DNA from: Streptomyces sp. CBMA29 | GTDB lineage: Bacteria > Actinomycetota > Actinomycetes > Streptomycetales > Streptomycetaceae | Direction of reading: 5' to 3' | Assembly (NCBI RefSeq): GCF_014596445.1 | Contig: NZ_MECL01000259.1 | Coordinates: forward strand, 1 to 43,781 | Length of the DNA stretch: 43,781 nucleotides | In this document: one piece after another, positions 8,711 through 16,528 of the stretch | Position numbering within the stretch: the first letter of the stretch is position 1 | Layout: the number at the start of each line of letters is the position of its first letter | The notes under the pieces: model-generated | Told to the model about the DNA's origin: nothing | Seen by the model: only the letters and a program-made list of their open reading frames with translations | Databases searched by the model: none | Position numbers and translations under genes: made by a program

Positions 8711-9432
8711 TCGACTTTGAACTCGTCCTCCCCGACGGCTGGGTGCAGATTCCCACCACGCCCGACACGACCGCGCTGCGCCGCAGGACCGTCGACGCGG
8801 TGATCCGCCACCATGTGCCGGACTCGCTGCCGCGCGACTCGGCGGGCCCGTGGCGGCGGATGCTGCGCAAGGAGCTGACGGAGGCGACGGAGGAGGCCGC
8901 GCGGCAGAACGCCCGCTCGGTGCTGCTCCCGCTCCAGGAGTTCAGCGGTGTCCGGCTGCCCGGATCGATGCTGGTGACCGTTCTGGAGAGCCAGGACGAG
9001 ACCGAGGACCCGGAGAAGCTGCTGGCCTCCCTCCTCGCCGACGCCGGAGCCGACGGCACCTATCTGGAGATCGGCGGAGCCCCGGCGGTACGGGTCGCCT
9101 CGGTGGTGGACAGCGGCCGGGTCGGCCGCAAGGCGCCGTCCTGGCGGGTCTCGTACTACGTCTCCAACCCCGACGCGCCCGGCACCTGGGGGCTGCTGAC
9201 CTTCACCGTGCTGACCGACGGCGACCTCGACGCCGAACCCGTACAGGCCGTCGTGCTGCTCTTCGACATGATCGTCACGACGCTGCGGTGGGCGAACCGC
9301 GTCGACGTCCCCACCCAGGACGAGGTGCTGGCCCAACTGGCCGAGATGGACCAGCCCGCGCCGGGTCACCAGCCGACCGGCTCGTCGGCCTCCGCGCGCA
9401 GCGAGCCGTCGGCCGACGCCTCCGGCGCGTGA
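8707..9432 (+). CDS. T7SS-operon protein of unknown function, coupled to preceding gene
   Basis: This is a 241-residue protein with GTG start 8707, which overlaps the preceding stop (GTGA). A GAGGGGA ribosome binding site lies upstream, so translation is probably coupled. It begins IDFELVLPDGWVQIPTTPD, a strand-rich 'DGW' opening. It contains a helical section, then strands (SWRVSYYVSNPD), and ends in a disordered Ser/Ala/Pro tail. No family is recognised and no catalytic motif is visible. Pairing with the upstream 242-residue protein suggests that the two form a complex or act on the same substrate. Last clear member of the T7SS operon. Confidence 0.8.
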   Translation: MIDFELVLPDGWVQIPTTPDTTALRRRTVDAVIRHHVPDSLPRDSAGPWRRMLRKELTEATEEAARQNARSVLLPLQEFSGVRLPGSMLVTVLESQDETEDPEKLLASLLADAGADGTYLEIGGAPAVRVASVVDSGRVGRKAPSWRVSYYVSNPDAPGTWGLLTFTVLTDGDLDAEPVQAVVLLFDMIVTTLRWANRVDVPTQDEVLAQLAEMDQPAPGHQPTGSSASARSEPSADASGA

Positions 9433-9478
9433 ACCGAACGCGAAGAAAGTATGAAGCGGCCCCGGCCACGCTGGTCGT

Positions 9479-9736
9479 ATGACAGTCGTCGCCACTTCCG
9501 CGCCGATCAGCCCGACCCGGGTGCGGATCGCCATCGTGAGCCCGGACATCCTCGCCCAGATCCGCCAGGTCTTCGCCCGTAAGAACCTCGACGTGGAATT
9601 CCTGCGCATGCCCTACGTCGAGGTGGCTGTCGCCCCCGCCGCCGCGCCCGCGCCCGCGCCGAGCGCGGTCTTCACGAAGGACCTGCGGCCCGCGCCCATC
9701 GGGCAGGTGCCGCCGCCCGCCGCGTGGCCCGCGTAG
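9479..9736 (+). CDS. small hypothetical protein, probably chimeric at its 3' end
   Basis: This is an 85-residue frame. Its first 50 residues (RVRIAIVSPDILAQIRQVF and on to LDVEFLRMPYVEVA) have strong G/C third-position bias and a believable alternating alpha/beta pattern. From about residue 51 the frame becomes Ala/Pro-rich and lies antisense to the Tat-signal region of the truncated efeB. I read it as a real gene start whose original end was lost at a rearrangement junction near 9610-9660. No good ribosome binding site is visible before ATG 9479. It could instead be an intact small protein. Confidence 0.45.
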   Translation: MTVVATSAPISPTRVRIAIVSPDILAQIRQVFARKNLDVEFLRMPYVEVAVAPAAAPAPAPSAVFTKDLRPAPIGQVPPPAAWPA

Positions 9737-9843
9737 CCCTCGTGTCCCGCGTGGCCTTCGGGTCGGGTGGAGTCGGCGGGCATCTGCTGCTTCCCTTCGG
9801 GGAGTTGTCCGGGTCCTGGCGCCGTACGGTCGTCGCGCGTCAT
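9613..9843 (-). pseudogene. efeB: truncated efeB (DyP-type haem peroxidase), signal region only
   Basis: The reading frame starts at ATG 9843, which overlaps the EfeUO stop codon (ATGA). It encodes a His/Gly-rich lead and a twin-arginine signal (GRRSFVKTALGAGAGAAAG), then ends at TAG 9613 after 76 residues. EfeB proteins are normally about 400-430 residues, with a haem-binding peroxidase domain after the signal. None of the three minus frames below 9613 continues that domain, and plus-strand T7SS-side genes begin there. The gene is therefore a remnant, so this copy of the EfeUOB system lacks its peroxidase unless another copy exists elsewhere. Confidence 0.75.
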
Positions 9844-11963
9844 GCGGACTTCCGGATTTCGAGCAGGTCGGGGACGGGGGCGAGGTCTTCCAGGAGCTGA
9901 CCGGTCGCGCCGTCGATCGTCGCGCGGGCCGCCGTGCCGAGCGAGCCGACCGGGGTCCAGGCGGCGCCCTTGTGCGCGCCGTCGAGCAGCGCCTGGAGGC
10001 GGGCCATGTCCGCGTCGATCAGGGTCAGTTGTCGCGGGTCCCGCCGGGTGATCAGCGGGCGCAGCACCGTCAACAGCTCTCGCGTACCGGCCAGGTTGGC
10101 GTTCGCGGTCGCCAGATTCGTCCCGCTGCCCTCGTCGGTGTCGCCGGTCAGCTCGAACTGGAGGGTGTTCTCCAGGATCTCGTGGCTGCGCAGCGGCAGG
10201 TCGGAGGGGTCGAAGTCCTGCGTGGGGAACGCCTTGCGCAGGCCCGCCGCGTCGGCGCCGAGCCGGACGGCGAGCGGCTTGAGCGAGGCCGCGGACTCCC
10301 CGTGCCACAGCCCGTACTCGATGCGGTGGAAGCCGGTGAAGGACGGGTCCTTCTCGCCGCCGGGCAGCCCGTCCTTGCGGCCGTTGATCTTCGCGTCGAA
10401 GTCGGCGAAGGTGCCGTAGGCCGCGCCAAGCGCGGAGTACGTGTCGTGCGCGGTGAGCCAGTCGGCGCGCGCCGCGGTGAGGTCGCCCGCCGCGAGGTCG
10501 GCCGTCAGCGTGCCGGTCTGGCCGACGAGCGTGCCGAGCCCGGTGTTCACATAGGCGCGGTACGACGCGAGCGGCGGCTGGAGTTCGGACGCCGCCAGCG
10601 GAAGGACGGCCTTGGTGGTGCTGCCGCCGGAGACCCGTACGGACGCCGAGGTGACCGCCTTGCCGCTGGTCGGCACGCAGCGCCAGGCGTAGTCGCCGCT
10701 GCCGACGGTGGCGACCAGGTCGCGGGTGGTGCCGGGGGCCAGGCCCTCGATCTCGCCGTAGACGGCGTTGGTGGAGGGGTTGATCAGATAGACCTCGGAC
10801 GCCTTGTCGCCGGTGTTGCGCATCGAGAAGGTCTGGCGGCCGGGCTCGGGGGCGCTGAAGCCCTTGCCGCACTCGGTCGGCGAGACGGCGACGGTCTGCG
10901 CTCCCGCGGGCTTGCCGTCGCCGAAGGCCACGACCAGGCCGCCGATCAGGGCGGGGATCGCGACGACGGCGGCCGGGAGCAGCCATACGGGACGGGAGCG
11001 GGTACGGGCGGGGGCCGCCGTAACAGCGGGCACGGCGGCGGTGTCCGGTTCGGCAACGGGCGCCGTCTCCGCCGTCCTCGGCTCGGCCGCCTTCTTGGAT
11101 ACGGGCTTGGATACCGGCGCGGGCGCGGGCTTGGATACCGGCGCGGGCGCGGGCTTGCGCCCGCCGCGTACGAACAGCGTCATGACGATCGCGAGGTAGC
11201 CGACGTAGGCGGCGACCTGGAGCCAGGTCATGGCCGGGGTGAGGTTGAGGACGCCCTGGAGGAGGGCCGCGTACCAGGAACCGGCGTCGATGTGCGCGCT
11301 GAGGTCGAAGGCGTACGCCGTCTTCCCGGCGATCACGCCGCCTTCCTGGAGGTCGCGCAGGCCGTAGCCGAGGACGCCCGCGGCGATGACGATCAGGACG
11401 GCGCCGGTCACGGTGAAGAAGCGGCTCAGGTTGATCTTGAGCACCCGCCGGTACAGGCCCCAGCAGAGCCCCGCGGCCAGGACCAGGCCGATCGCGGCGC
11501 CGGCCAGCGGGCCGCCGGACTCCCCCGCGGCGCGGGCGGTGGTCCACAGGAAGAGCGCGGTCTCCAGGCCCTCGCGGCCGACCGCGAGGAAGGAGGTGAG
11601 GATCAGCATGCCGCCGCCCATGGCGAGCGCCGCCGTCACCTTCTCCCGGATCTCACCGGACAGATTGCGGGCCGAGCGGCGCATCCAGAAGACCATCGCG
11701 GTGACGAAGGCGACGGCCACGACGCTGAGCGTGCCGCCGAACGCCTCCTGCGCGGTCGCCGAGAGATTCGCGGCGGTGAAGGTGAGGACCGCCCCGAAGC
11801 TCATCGACAGGGCGATGGCGGCCAGGACGCCCGTCCACACCTGCGGGAGCCGGGACTTGGCGTCGCCGCGCACCAGGGTGGCCACCAGGATCGAGACGAT
11901 CAGCCCGGCTTCGAGACCTTCCCTGAGTCCGATGAGGAAGCTCGGAAACGCGTCGTCCCACAT
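9840..11963 (-). CDS. efeUO: EfeU-EfeO fusion: iron permease plus imelysin-like periplasmic domain
   Basis: This is a 707-residue protein. Residues 1-280 form an FTR1/EfeU-type multipass permease with two REGLE iron-binding motifs (R14-E18 and R130-E134). A repetitive Lys/Pro/Ala/Val/Ser linker follows (8-residue units from a 24-bp DNA repeat at 11103-11150), then one further membrane segment. Next are a cupredoxin-like section and an EfeO/imelysin (M75) domain with an HxxE motif, H546 to E549 in GFHRIEYGLWHG. In most bacteria efeU and efeO are separate genes. Start ATG 11963 follows GGGAGGA nine bases upstream. Two iron-box-like sites lie in the promoter. It takes up ferrous or ferric iron across the cell membrane. 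Confidence 0.92.
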   Translation of the reverse strand: MWDDAFPSFLIGLREGLEAGLIVSILVATLVRGDAKSRLPQVWTGVLAAIALSMSFGAVLTFTAANLSATAQEAFGGTLSVVAVAFVTAMVFWMRRSARNLSGEIREKVTAALAMGGGMLILTSFLAVGREGLETALFLWTTARAAGESGGPLAGAAIGLVLAAGLCWGLYRRVLKINLSRFFTVTGAVLIVIAAGVLGYGLRDLQEGGVIAGKTAYAFDLSAHIDAGSWYAALLQGVLNLTPAMTWLQVAAYVGYLAIVMTLFVRGGRKPAPAPVSKPAPAPVSKPVSKKAAEPRTAETAPVAEPDTAAVPAVTAAPARTRSRPVWLLPAAVVAIPALIGGLVVAFGDGKPAGAQTVAVSPTECGKGFSAPEPGRQTFSMRNTGDKASEVYLINPSTNAVYGEIEGLAPGTTRDLVATVGSGDYAWRCVPTSGKAVTSASVRVSGGSTTKAVLPLAASELQPPLASYRAYVNTGLGTLVGQTGTLTADLAAGDLTAARADWLTAHDTYSALGAAYGTFADFDAKINGRKDGLPGGEKDPSFTGFHRIEYGLWHGESAASLKPLAVRLGADAAGLRKAFPTQDFDPSDLPLRSHEILENTLQFELTGDTDEGSGTNLATANANLAGTRELLTVLRPLITRRDPRQLTLIDADMARLQALLDGAHKGAAWTPVGSLGTAARATIDGATGQLLEDLAPVPDLLEIRKSA

Positions 11964-11989
11964 CGATGTTCGTCCTCCCGGACCCGTGC

Positions 11990-12025
11990 TTAGGTGTGCC
12001 TGGCCTGACTTAGGCATACCTATCC
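11990..12025. promoter_or_regulatory. overlapping iron boxes (IdeR/DmdR type) upstream of efeUO
   Basis: Two near-matches to the actinobacterial iron-box consensus (TTAGGTTAGGCTAACCTAA) overlap here. TTAGGTGTGCCTGGCCTGA lies at 11990-12008, and CTGACTTAGGCATACCTAT at 12005-12023. The second has a good right-hand core. They lie 27-60 bp upstream of the efeUO start codon, which fits repression by an iron-bound DmdR1/IdeR protein. Confidence 0.65.
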
Positions 12026-12079
12026 TGCGGATCGGGGCCCGCGAAGTCTCTCTGCTCCGGTTCCGTATTGGGTAAAAAG

Positions 12080-12105
12080 GACACCGGGTGACACCGGGTG
12101 ACACC
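12080..12105. repeat. short tandem repeat GACACCGGGT in the efeUO/SDR intergenic region
   Basis: GACACCGGGT occurs twice in tandem (12080-12099) and a third time partially (GACACC). It follows an A-rich stretch (GGTAAAAAGG) between the iron box and the dehydrogenase gene. It may be part of a promoter for either divergent gene. Nothing else is recognisable in this gap. Confidence 0.3.
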
Positions 12106-12211
12106 TGATGCGCGCGGGCCGCGCGGGCCGCTCCCCCGCTCAAGGGGGGATCGGCGATCCCTGGACAAGTGGGGCCTTCATCCGGCCGTCGCCGCCGCCC
12201 ACGCTGGAGTC

Positions 12212-13060
12212 ATGACCACGCACACGGGCCCGAACGCGGACCCTCACCAGCACACGGACACGGACACGGACTCGACCACGGACAGGACCACGGACGGGAC
12301 CGCACCCGCCAGGATCGCGATCGTCACCGGCGCCAACCGCGGGCTCGGCCGCGCCACCGCGCTGCGGCTCGCCGCGGACGGCGTCGATCCGATCATCACC
12401 TTCCGGTCGCACGAGGACGAGGCGGCGGCCGTGGTCGCCGAGGCGAGGGCGCTCGGCCGCACCGCGTACGCGCTCCGCCTGGACACCGCGCGAACCGCCG
12501 GATTCGCGGACTTCGCCGACGAGGTGCGGCGGCTGCTCAAGGAGGGGTGGGGGCGGTCGGACTTCGACTACCTCGTCAACAACGCGGGCTCCGCCGTGAC
12601 GGAACCCTTCCTCGAAGCCACCGAGGAGGGCTTCGACACGATGCTGAACGTCCACTTCAAGGGCGTCTACTTCCTCACCCAGCGGCTGGTCCCGCTGCTC
12701 GCCGACGGCGGCCGGATCGTCAACCTCTCCACCGGGCTGACCCGCTTCACCAGCGAGGGCCTGTCGGCGTACGCGTCGATGAAGGGCGCCGTGGAGGTGT
12801 TCACCCGCTATCTGGCCAAGGAGCTGGGCCCGCGCGGCATCACCGCGAACGCCGTGGCGCCCGGCCCCACCGGCACCGACTTCGGCGGGGGCTTCATGCG
12901 GGACGACGAAGGCGTCAGGGCCGCGCTCTCCGGCCAGGCCGCGCTCGGCAGGGTCGGGGCGGCCGAGGACATCGGCGGTGTGATCGCCGCGGTGCTGTCC
13001 GGCGGGACCGGGTGGATCACGGGACAGCGGATCGAGGCGTCGGGCGGGTTCCTGCTCTAG
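12212..13060 (+). CDS. short-chain dehydrogenase/reductase with disordered N-terminal extension
   Basis: This 282-residue NAD(P)-dependent oxidoreductase of the classical SDR family has the cofactor motif TGANRGLG (39-46), NNAG, a catalytic Ser in NLST, and Y187-x3-K191. The C-terminus (WITGQRIEASGGF) is typical of the family. The first 33 residues are low-complexity His/Thr/Asp (QHTDTDTDST) encoded by ACGGAC-type hexamer repeats. This is not usual for the family, so the true start might lie at a later codon. ATG 12212 has GGAG at 12205-12208. The substrate is unknown. An XRE regulator two genes downstream may control it. Confidence 0.88.
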   Translation: MTTHTGPNADPHQHTDTDTDSTTDRTTDGTAPARIAIVTGANRGLGRATALRLAADGVDPIITFRSHEDEAAAVVAEARALGRTAYALRLDTARTAGFADFADEVRRLLKEGWGRSDFDYLVNNAGSAVTEPFLEATEEGFDTMLNVHFKGVYFLTQRLVPLLADGGRIVNLSTGLTRFTSEGLSAYASMKGAVEVFTRYLAKELGPRGITANAVAPGPTGTDFGGGFMRDDEGVRAALSGQAALGRVGAAEDIGGVIAAVLSGGTGWITGQRIEASGGFLL

Positions 13061-13129
13061 TCCCGCGGGTTACCGCTCCAGCCGGGCGGGTCGCTCCTGC
13101 GACCGGGCAGTTCCCTCGCCCGCCGCACG

Positions 13130-13141
13130 GGATACGTATCC
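13130..13141. promoter_or_regulatory. perfect palindrome GGATACGTATCC upstream of second SDR gene
   Basis: This 12-base perfect palindrome lies 110 bp before the second dehydrogenase start, in the gap between the two SDR genes. It is a candidate operator, for example for the XRE/MmyB-type regulator encoded downstream, since such regulators often control adjacent dehydrogenase genes. Confidence 0.4.
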
Positions 13142-13251
13142 GCACGCCGTCCCCGCGCCCTTGTCTCTCCTCCCCCTCCGCTGGAAAGCGCTCGCGCACC
13201 CCTCTCGATGCGGCATCGCCCGCCCCCACTCACTGTCAGGAGCGAACCGTC

Positions 13252-14223
13252 ATGACACGTAAGAACGCACTGGACACCGCGGTGCCCGATCTCAGCGGAA
13301 AACTGGCCGTCGTCACGGGCGGGAGCGACGGGATCGGGCGGGGGCTGGGCGGGCGGCTGGCGCGGGCGGGCGCGGAGGTCGTGCTGCCGGTGCGGAACGC
13401 GGCGAAGGGCGCGGCGGCCGTGGAGCGGATCCGGGCCGAGGTGCCCGGGGCGCGGGTGTCGACGCGGGAGCTGGACCTGGCGTCGCTGGAGTCGGTCGCC
13501 GCGCTCGGCCGGACGCTGGTCGCCGAGGGCCGGCCGGTCGACATCCTCGTCAACAACGCGGCGGTGATGACCCCGGCGACCCGGCAGACCTCCGCGGACG
13601 GCCTGGAGTTGCAGTTCGCGACGAACCACCTCGGGCATTTCGCGCTGACCGCGCACCTGCTGCCGCTGCTGCGCGCGGCGGGCGGCGCCCGGGTGGCGAC
13701 CCAGTCGAGCATCGGCGCCCGCCAGGGGGCGCTGGCCTGGGACGACCTCCAGGCGGAACGCGGCTACGCGCCGATGAAGGTCTACAGCCAGTCGAAGCTC
13801 GCGGTGCTGATGTTCGGCCTGGAACTGCACCGGCGCAGCGTCGCGGGCGGCTGGGGCATCACCAGCACCCTCGCGCATCCGGGCCTGACCTCGACCAATC
13901 TCCAGACGGCCGGGCCGAATCTGGGCCGCGCGAAGCGGACGACCTGGCTGGACCGCGCCTTCCGGTGGCAGTCCAGGCTCGGGCTGTTCGTGCAGACCGT
14001 GGACGACGGGCTGCGGCCGGTGCTGTACGCGGCGACCGCGCCGGGGGCGGTGGGCGGCGCCTTCTACGGTCCCGGCGGTCTCGGTCATCTGACCGGCCCC
14101 GTGGTGGAGCAGCCGCTGTACCGGTCGGCCCGGAGCGAGGAGGAGGCGCGGCGGGTCTGGCAGGTGTCGCAGGAGCTGGCGGGGGTGCGGTTCCCGGACG
14201 GCGTGACCGCCGCCGAGAGCTGA
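13252..14223 (+). CDS. short-chain dehydrogenase (retinol dehydrogenase/WWOX-like)
   Basis: This is a 323-residue SDR-family oxidoreductase. It has TGGSDGIGRG as the nucleotide-binding loop near residue 22, LVNNAAVM, NHLGHF, and catalytic Y178-x3-K182 (YSQSK). The long C-terminal part (PVLYAATAPGAVGGAFYGPGG) is the form seen in atypical 'oxidoreductase' SDRs near retinol dehydrogenases. Start ATG 13252 follows AGGAG. It lies 191 bp after the first SDR and 120 bp before the XRE regulator on the same strand. The substrate cannot be told from sequence. Confidence 0.88.
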   Translation: MTRKNALDTAVPDLSGKLAVVTGGSDGIGRGLGGRLARAGAEVVLPVRNAAKGAAAVERIRAEVPGARVSTRELDLASLESVAALGRTLVAEGRPVDILVNNAAVMTPATRQTSADGLELQFATNHLGHFALTAHLLPLLRAAGGARVATQSSIGARQGALAWDDLQAERGYAPMKVYSQSKLAVLMFGLELHRRSVAGGWGITSTLAHPGLTSTNLQTAGPNLGRAKRTTWLDRAFRWQSRLGLFVQTVDDGLRPVLYAATAPGAVGGAFYGPGGLGHLTGPVVEQPLYRSARSEEEARRVWQVSQELAGVRFPDGVTAAES

Positions 14224-14259
14224 ACCGAGCCGTACCGGCGGGAGGACGCGACCCCGCAA

Positions 14260-14329
14260 GTGCGGGAGACCGCGGACGTACAGGCAGGTGGGCGCGGACG
14301 CACGTGCGGGAGACCGCGGACGTACAGGC
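14260..14329. repeat. 26-bp direct repeat upstream of the XRE regulator
   Basis: An identical 26-base unit, starting GTGCGGGAGACCGCGG and ending ACGTACAGGC, occurs at 14260-14285 and 14304-14329 (44-bp period, about four helical turns). It ends 14 bp before the regulator start codon and fills most of the promoter region. A pair of autoregulatory operators is one reading and a recent duplication is the other. Confidence 0.7.
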
Positions 14330-14343
14330 GGGAGACTGGGGTC

Positions 14344-15186
14344 ATGGACCGAGAACAGCTGGCGGATTTCCTGCGCACCCGGCGTGAGGCGCTGCAACCC
14401 GAGGACGTGGGGCTGCCGCGCGGGCCGCGGCGGCGTACGCGGGGGCTGCGGCGCGAGGAGGTCGCCGCGCTGTCCGGCATGTCGACCGACTACTACAGCC
14501 GGATCGAGCAGGCGCGCGGCCCGCAGCCGTCGGCGCCGATGCTGGGTGCCATCGCGCGCGGGCTGCATCTCTCGCTCGACGAGCGCGACCACCTCTTCCG
14601 GATGGCGGGGCACAGCGCCCCGGAGCGCGGATCGGGCAGCGACCACGTCAGCCCCGGTCTGATGCGGATTCTCGGACGCCTGGACGACACTCCCGCGCAG
14701 GTCATGACGGATCTCGGCGAGACGCTGACGCAGACCCGGATGGCGCTCGCCCTGCTGGGCGACGAGACCGGGCACACCGGGATGGCTCGCAGCTTCGGCT
14801 ACCGCTGGTTCACCGACCCCGTCACCCGCCGCATCTACCCCGAGGCCGACCACCCCACCCACAGCCGGATCTTCACCGCCGGGCTGCGCGCGACGCTCTC
14901 CCGCCAGGGCCCCGGCTCGCGGGCCGCCGCCCTCGTCGACGCCCTGCTCGCCGTGAGTCCCGAATTCGCCGCTCTCTGGAGCGCCCACGAGATCGGCGTC
15001 CGCCACCCCGACGACCTCAAACGCATCCGTCACCCCGAGGTCGGCATCCTCCACCTGCACTGCCAGGTCCTCCAGGACCCCGCCCAGTCCCAGACCCTCC
15101 TGGTCTTCACCGCCACCCCCGGCACCGACTCCTACGAGAAGCTCCAGCTGCTGTCGTCCCTGGGCGAACGCGGCGCGACGGCGTAG
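14344..15186 (+). CDS. XRE-family transcriptional regulator with MmyB-like ligand domain
   Basis: This is a 280-residue protein. Residues about 10-75 form an XRE helix-turn-helix (RREEVAALSGMSTDYYSRIE). The remainder matches the MmyB-like ligand-binding domain (FGYRWFTDPVTRRIYP, then a C-terminal LVFTATPGTDSYEKLQLLS). Members of this family commonly control neighbouring dehydrogenase or oxidoreductase genes in actinobacteria, which fits the two SDR genes just upstream. Start ATG 14344 follows GGGAGACTGGGGTC. The 26-bp repeats directly upstream suggest autoregulation. The ligand is unknown; fatty-acid-like ligands have been proposed for this domain. Confidence 0.92.
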   Translation: MDREQLADFLRTRREALQPEDVGLPRGPRRRTRGLRREEVAALSGMSTDYYSRIEQARGPQPSAPMLGAIARGLHLSLDERDHLFRMAGHSAPERGSGSDHVSPGLMRILGRLDDTPAQVMTDLGETLTQTRMALALLGDETGHTGMARSFGYRWFTDPVTRRIYPEADHPTHSRIFTAGLRATLSRQGPGSRAAALVDALLAVSPEFAALWSAHEIGVRHPDDLKRIRHPEVGILHLHCQVLQDPAQSQTLLVFTATPGTDSYEKLQLLSSLGERGATA

Positions 15187-15270
15187 TTCGGACGCTCTCG
15201 TACGGGTACGGGTGTCGGGTCGGGTACGGGGTCGGGTTCGGGGTCGGCCCCGTACCGCTGAGGCCCGGGG

Positions 15271-15447
15271 TCAGACCTGTTCCGACTCGCCTTCCACCGC
15301 GAGCTGCCACTCCGCCTGGAGGCGGGCCAATTCCGTCAGCTCGTCCGGGGTCCACGAGGTGCGGCCCGCGCTGAGCCGACGTATCCGGGCATTGAGCTCG
15401 GCCGCGTCGGTGAACGCGCGATCGGGAGCCTGAGGCGTGCTGGGCAT
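15271..15447 (-). CDS. small conserved-type hypothetical protein
   Basis: This 58-residue charged protein (FTDAAELNARIRRLSAGRTS, then TPDELTELARLQAEWQLAVE) looks like two helices with a Trp-Thr-Pro turn. Small proteins of this type, with 'I-R-x-L' and 'W-T-P/E' patterns, are common in Streptomyces. A start at ATG 15459 would add four residues (MFAP). Neither start has a strong ribosome binding site. It converges with the XRE regulator gene. The function is unknown. Confidence 0.6.
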   Translation of the reverse strand: MPSTPQAPDRAFTDAAELNARIRRLSAGRTSWTPDELTELARLQAEWQLAVEGESEQV

Positions 15448-15622
15448 GGGCGCAAACATATCCACGATCCGATAAACGCCCAGTATACGCCGAGCCCATC
15501 CCCCGGACCCCTCGGGTGTAATCCATCCCACTCCGGGGCACGCGCGTGGCCGTCCCCTTCGCGCCCCCGCCGCGCCCCCTCTGCGCGCCGGCTCAGCGCC
15601 GGTCAACACAGCTCAGCGCCGC

Positions 15623-16096
15623 TCAGTGTTCGGGGCAGAGCGTGTAGCGCAGCGTGAGATTGAGGGCGCGGCCCTGGTCGTCGGTGAGGGGGTGGGTGTC
15701 GGTGCCGAAGCGTTCCGCGGCGAGGTGGTCGACGTTCCGCGCGCCGCCGTCGAGAGCGCCGCACTGGTCGCGGCCGGTGCGCACCGCCTTGTCGGGGTCG
15801 TCGGCCAGCGTCGGTTCGACGGCCTTGAGCCCGGCCAGGAATCCCGAGCGCGTGGCCTCGTCGGGCTCCGGCGGCAGATCGGCCGCCGCGTCGACGCCGC
15901 TGGTGCCGCCGGAGGGCGCGGTGCCGTCCGACGGCGCGGTGCCGCCGGAGGGCGCGGTGCCGCCGGACGCTGTCGAGGACGGGCCCGTCCGGTCCGAGCC
16001 CTCCTTGCTGTCGCCGCCGGAGGAGCAGGCGGTCAGGCCGGTCAGTGCGAGCAGTGCGGCGGCGGCCATACCGGCGGCGGCGATTCGGGTACCCAT
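15623..16096 (-). CDS. lipoprotein with Gly-Gly-Thr-Ala-Pro repeats
   Basis: This is a 157-residue secreted lipoprotein. The signal peptide (MGTRIAAAGMAAAALLALTG) ends in lipobox LTAC, so the Cys should carry lipid and anchor it to the outer face of the membrane. A disordered spacer holds pentapeptide-like repeats GGTAPS/SDGTAP. The C-terminal domain of about 85 residues has two Cys (RDQCGALDGG and LCPEH) that could form a disulfide. Start ATG 16096 is chosen because the signal peptide begins there. The frame stays open further upstream but without typical coding composition. The function is unknown. Confidence 0.8.
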   Translation of the reverse strand: MGTRIAAAGMAAAALLALTGLTACSSGGDSKEGSDRTGPSSTASGGTAPSGGTAPSDGTAPSGGTSGVDAAADLPPEPDEATRSGFLAGLKAVEPTLADDPDKAVRTGRDQCGALDGGARNVDHLAAERFGTDTHPLTDDQGRALNLTLRYTLCPEH

Positions 16097-16528
16097 CGCC
16101 CCAGCGTGCCGGACCGCCCACCGGCCGTGGCCGCCTGTGACGGCCCTGTGACCGGACCAGAACCGGACGCGCACGGCGGCGACCCGACAGAGCGGGCACC
16201 GAGGCCAGGGCGGGTGAGCCGCGCGGACACGGGGCTCGTTGGCCAGGTTTTTACGTTTCGCCGGGGCGGCGTTCCGGATCATGGCCGCCCCCGCCTCGCG
16301 AGCCAGATCCGGACCTGCGGGGGCCCGCGTGAGGTGGCGGCGCCGTGCCGTGCTCCGCTTGCCGGGCCGGAGGGCAACGCCGGGTGGCCCGGGGGCGGTC
16401 GCGGTCTTGTCGGCCGCCGGGGCCCGGCCTAGCGTCGGGGCCTCATCCACTCGTCACGCGTTCGGTACGCCGGCCACGGAGGCCGTCGTGCCGCGTGACG
16501 GGGTGCGCAGCCGAGGAGCGTGGCCGTC

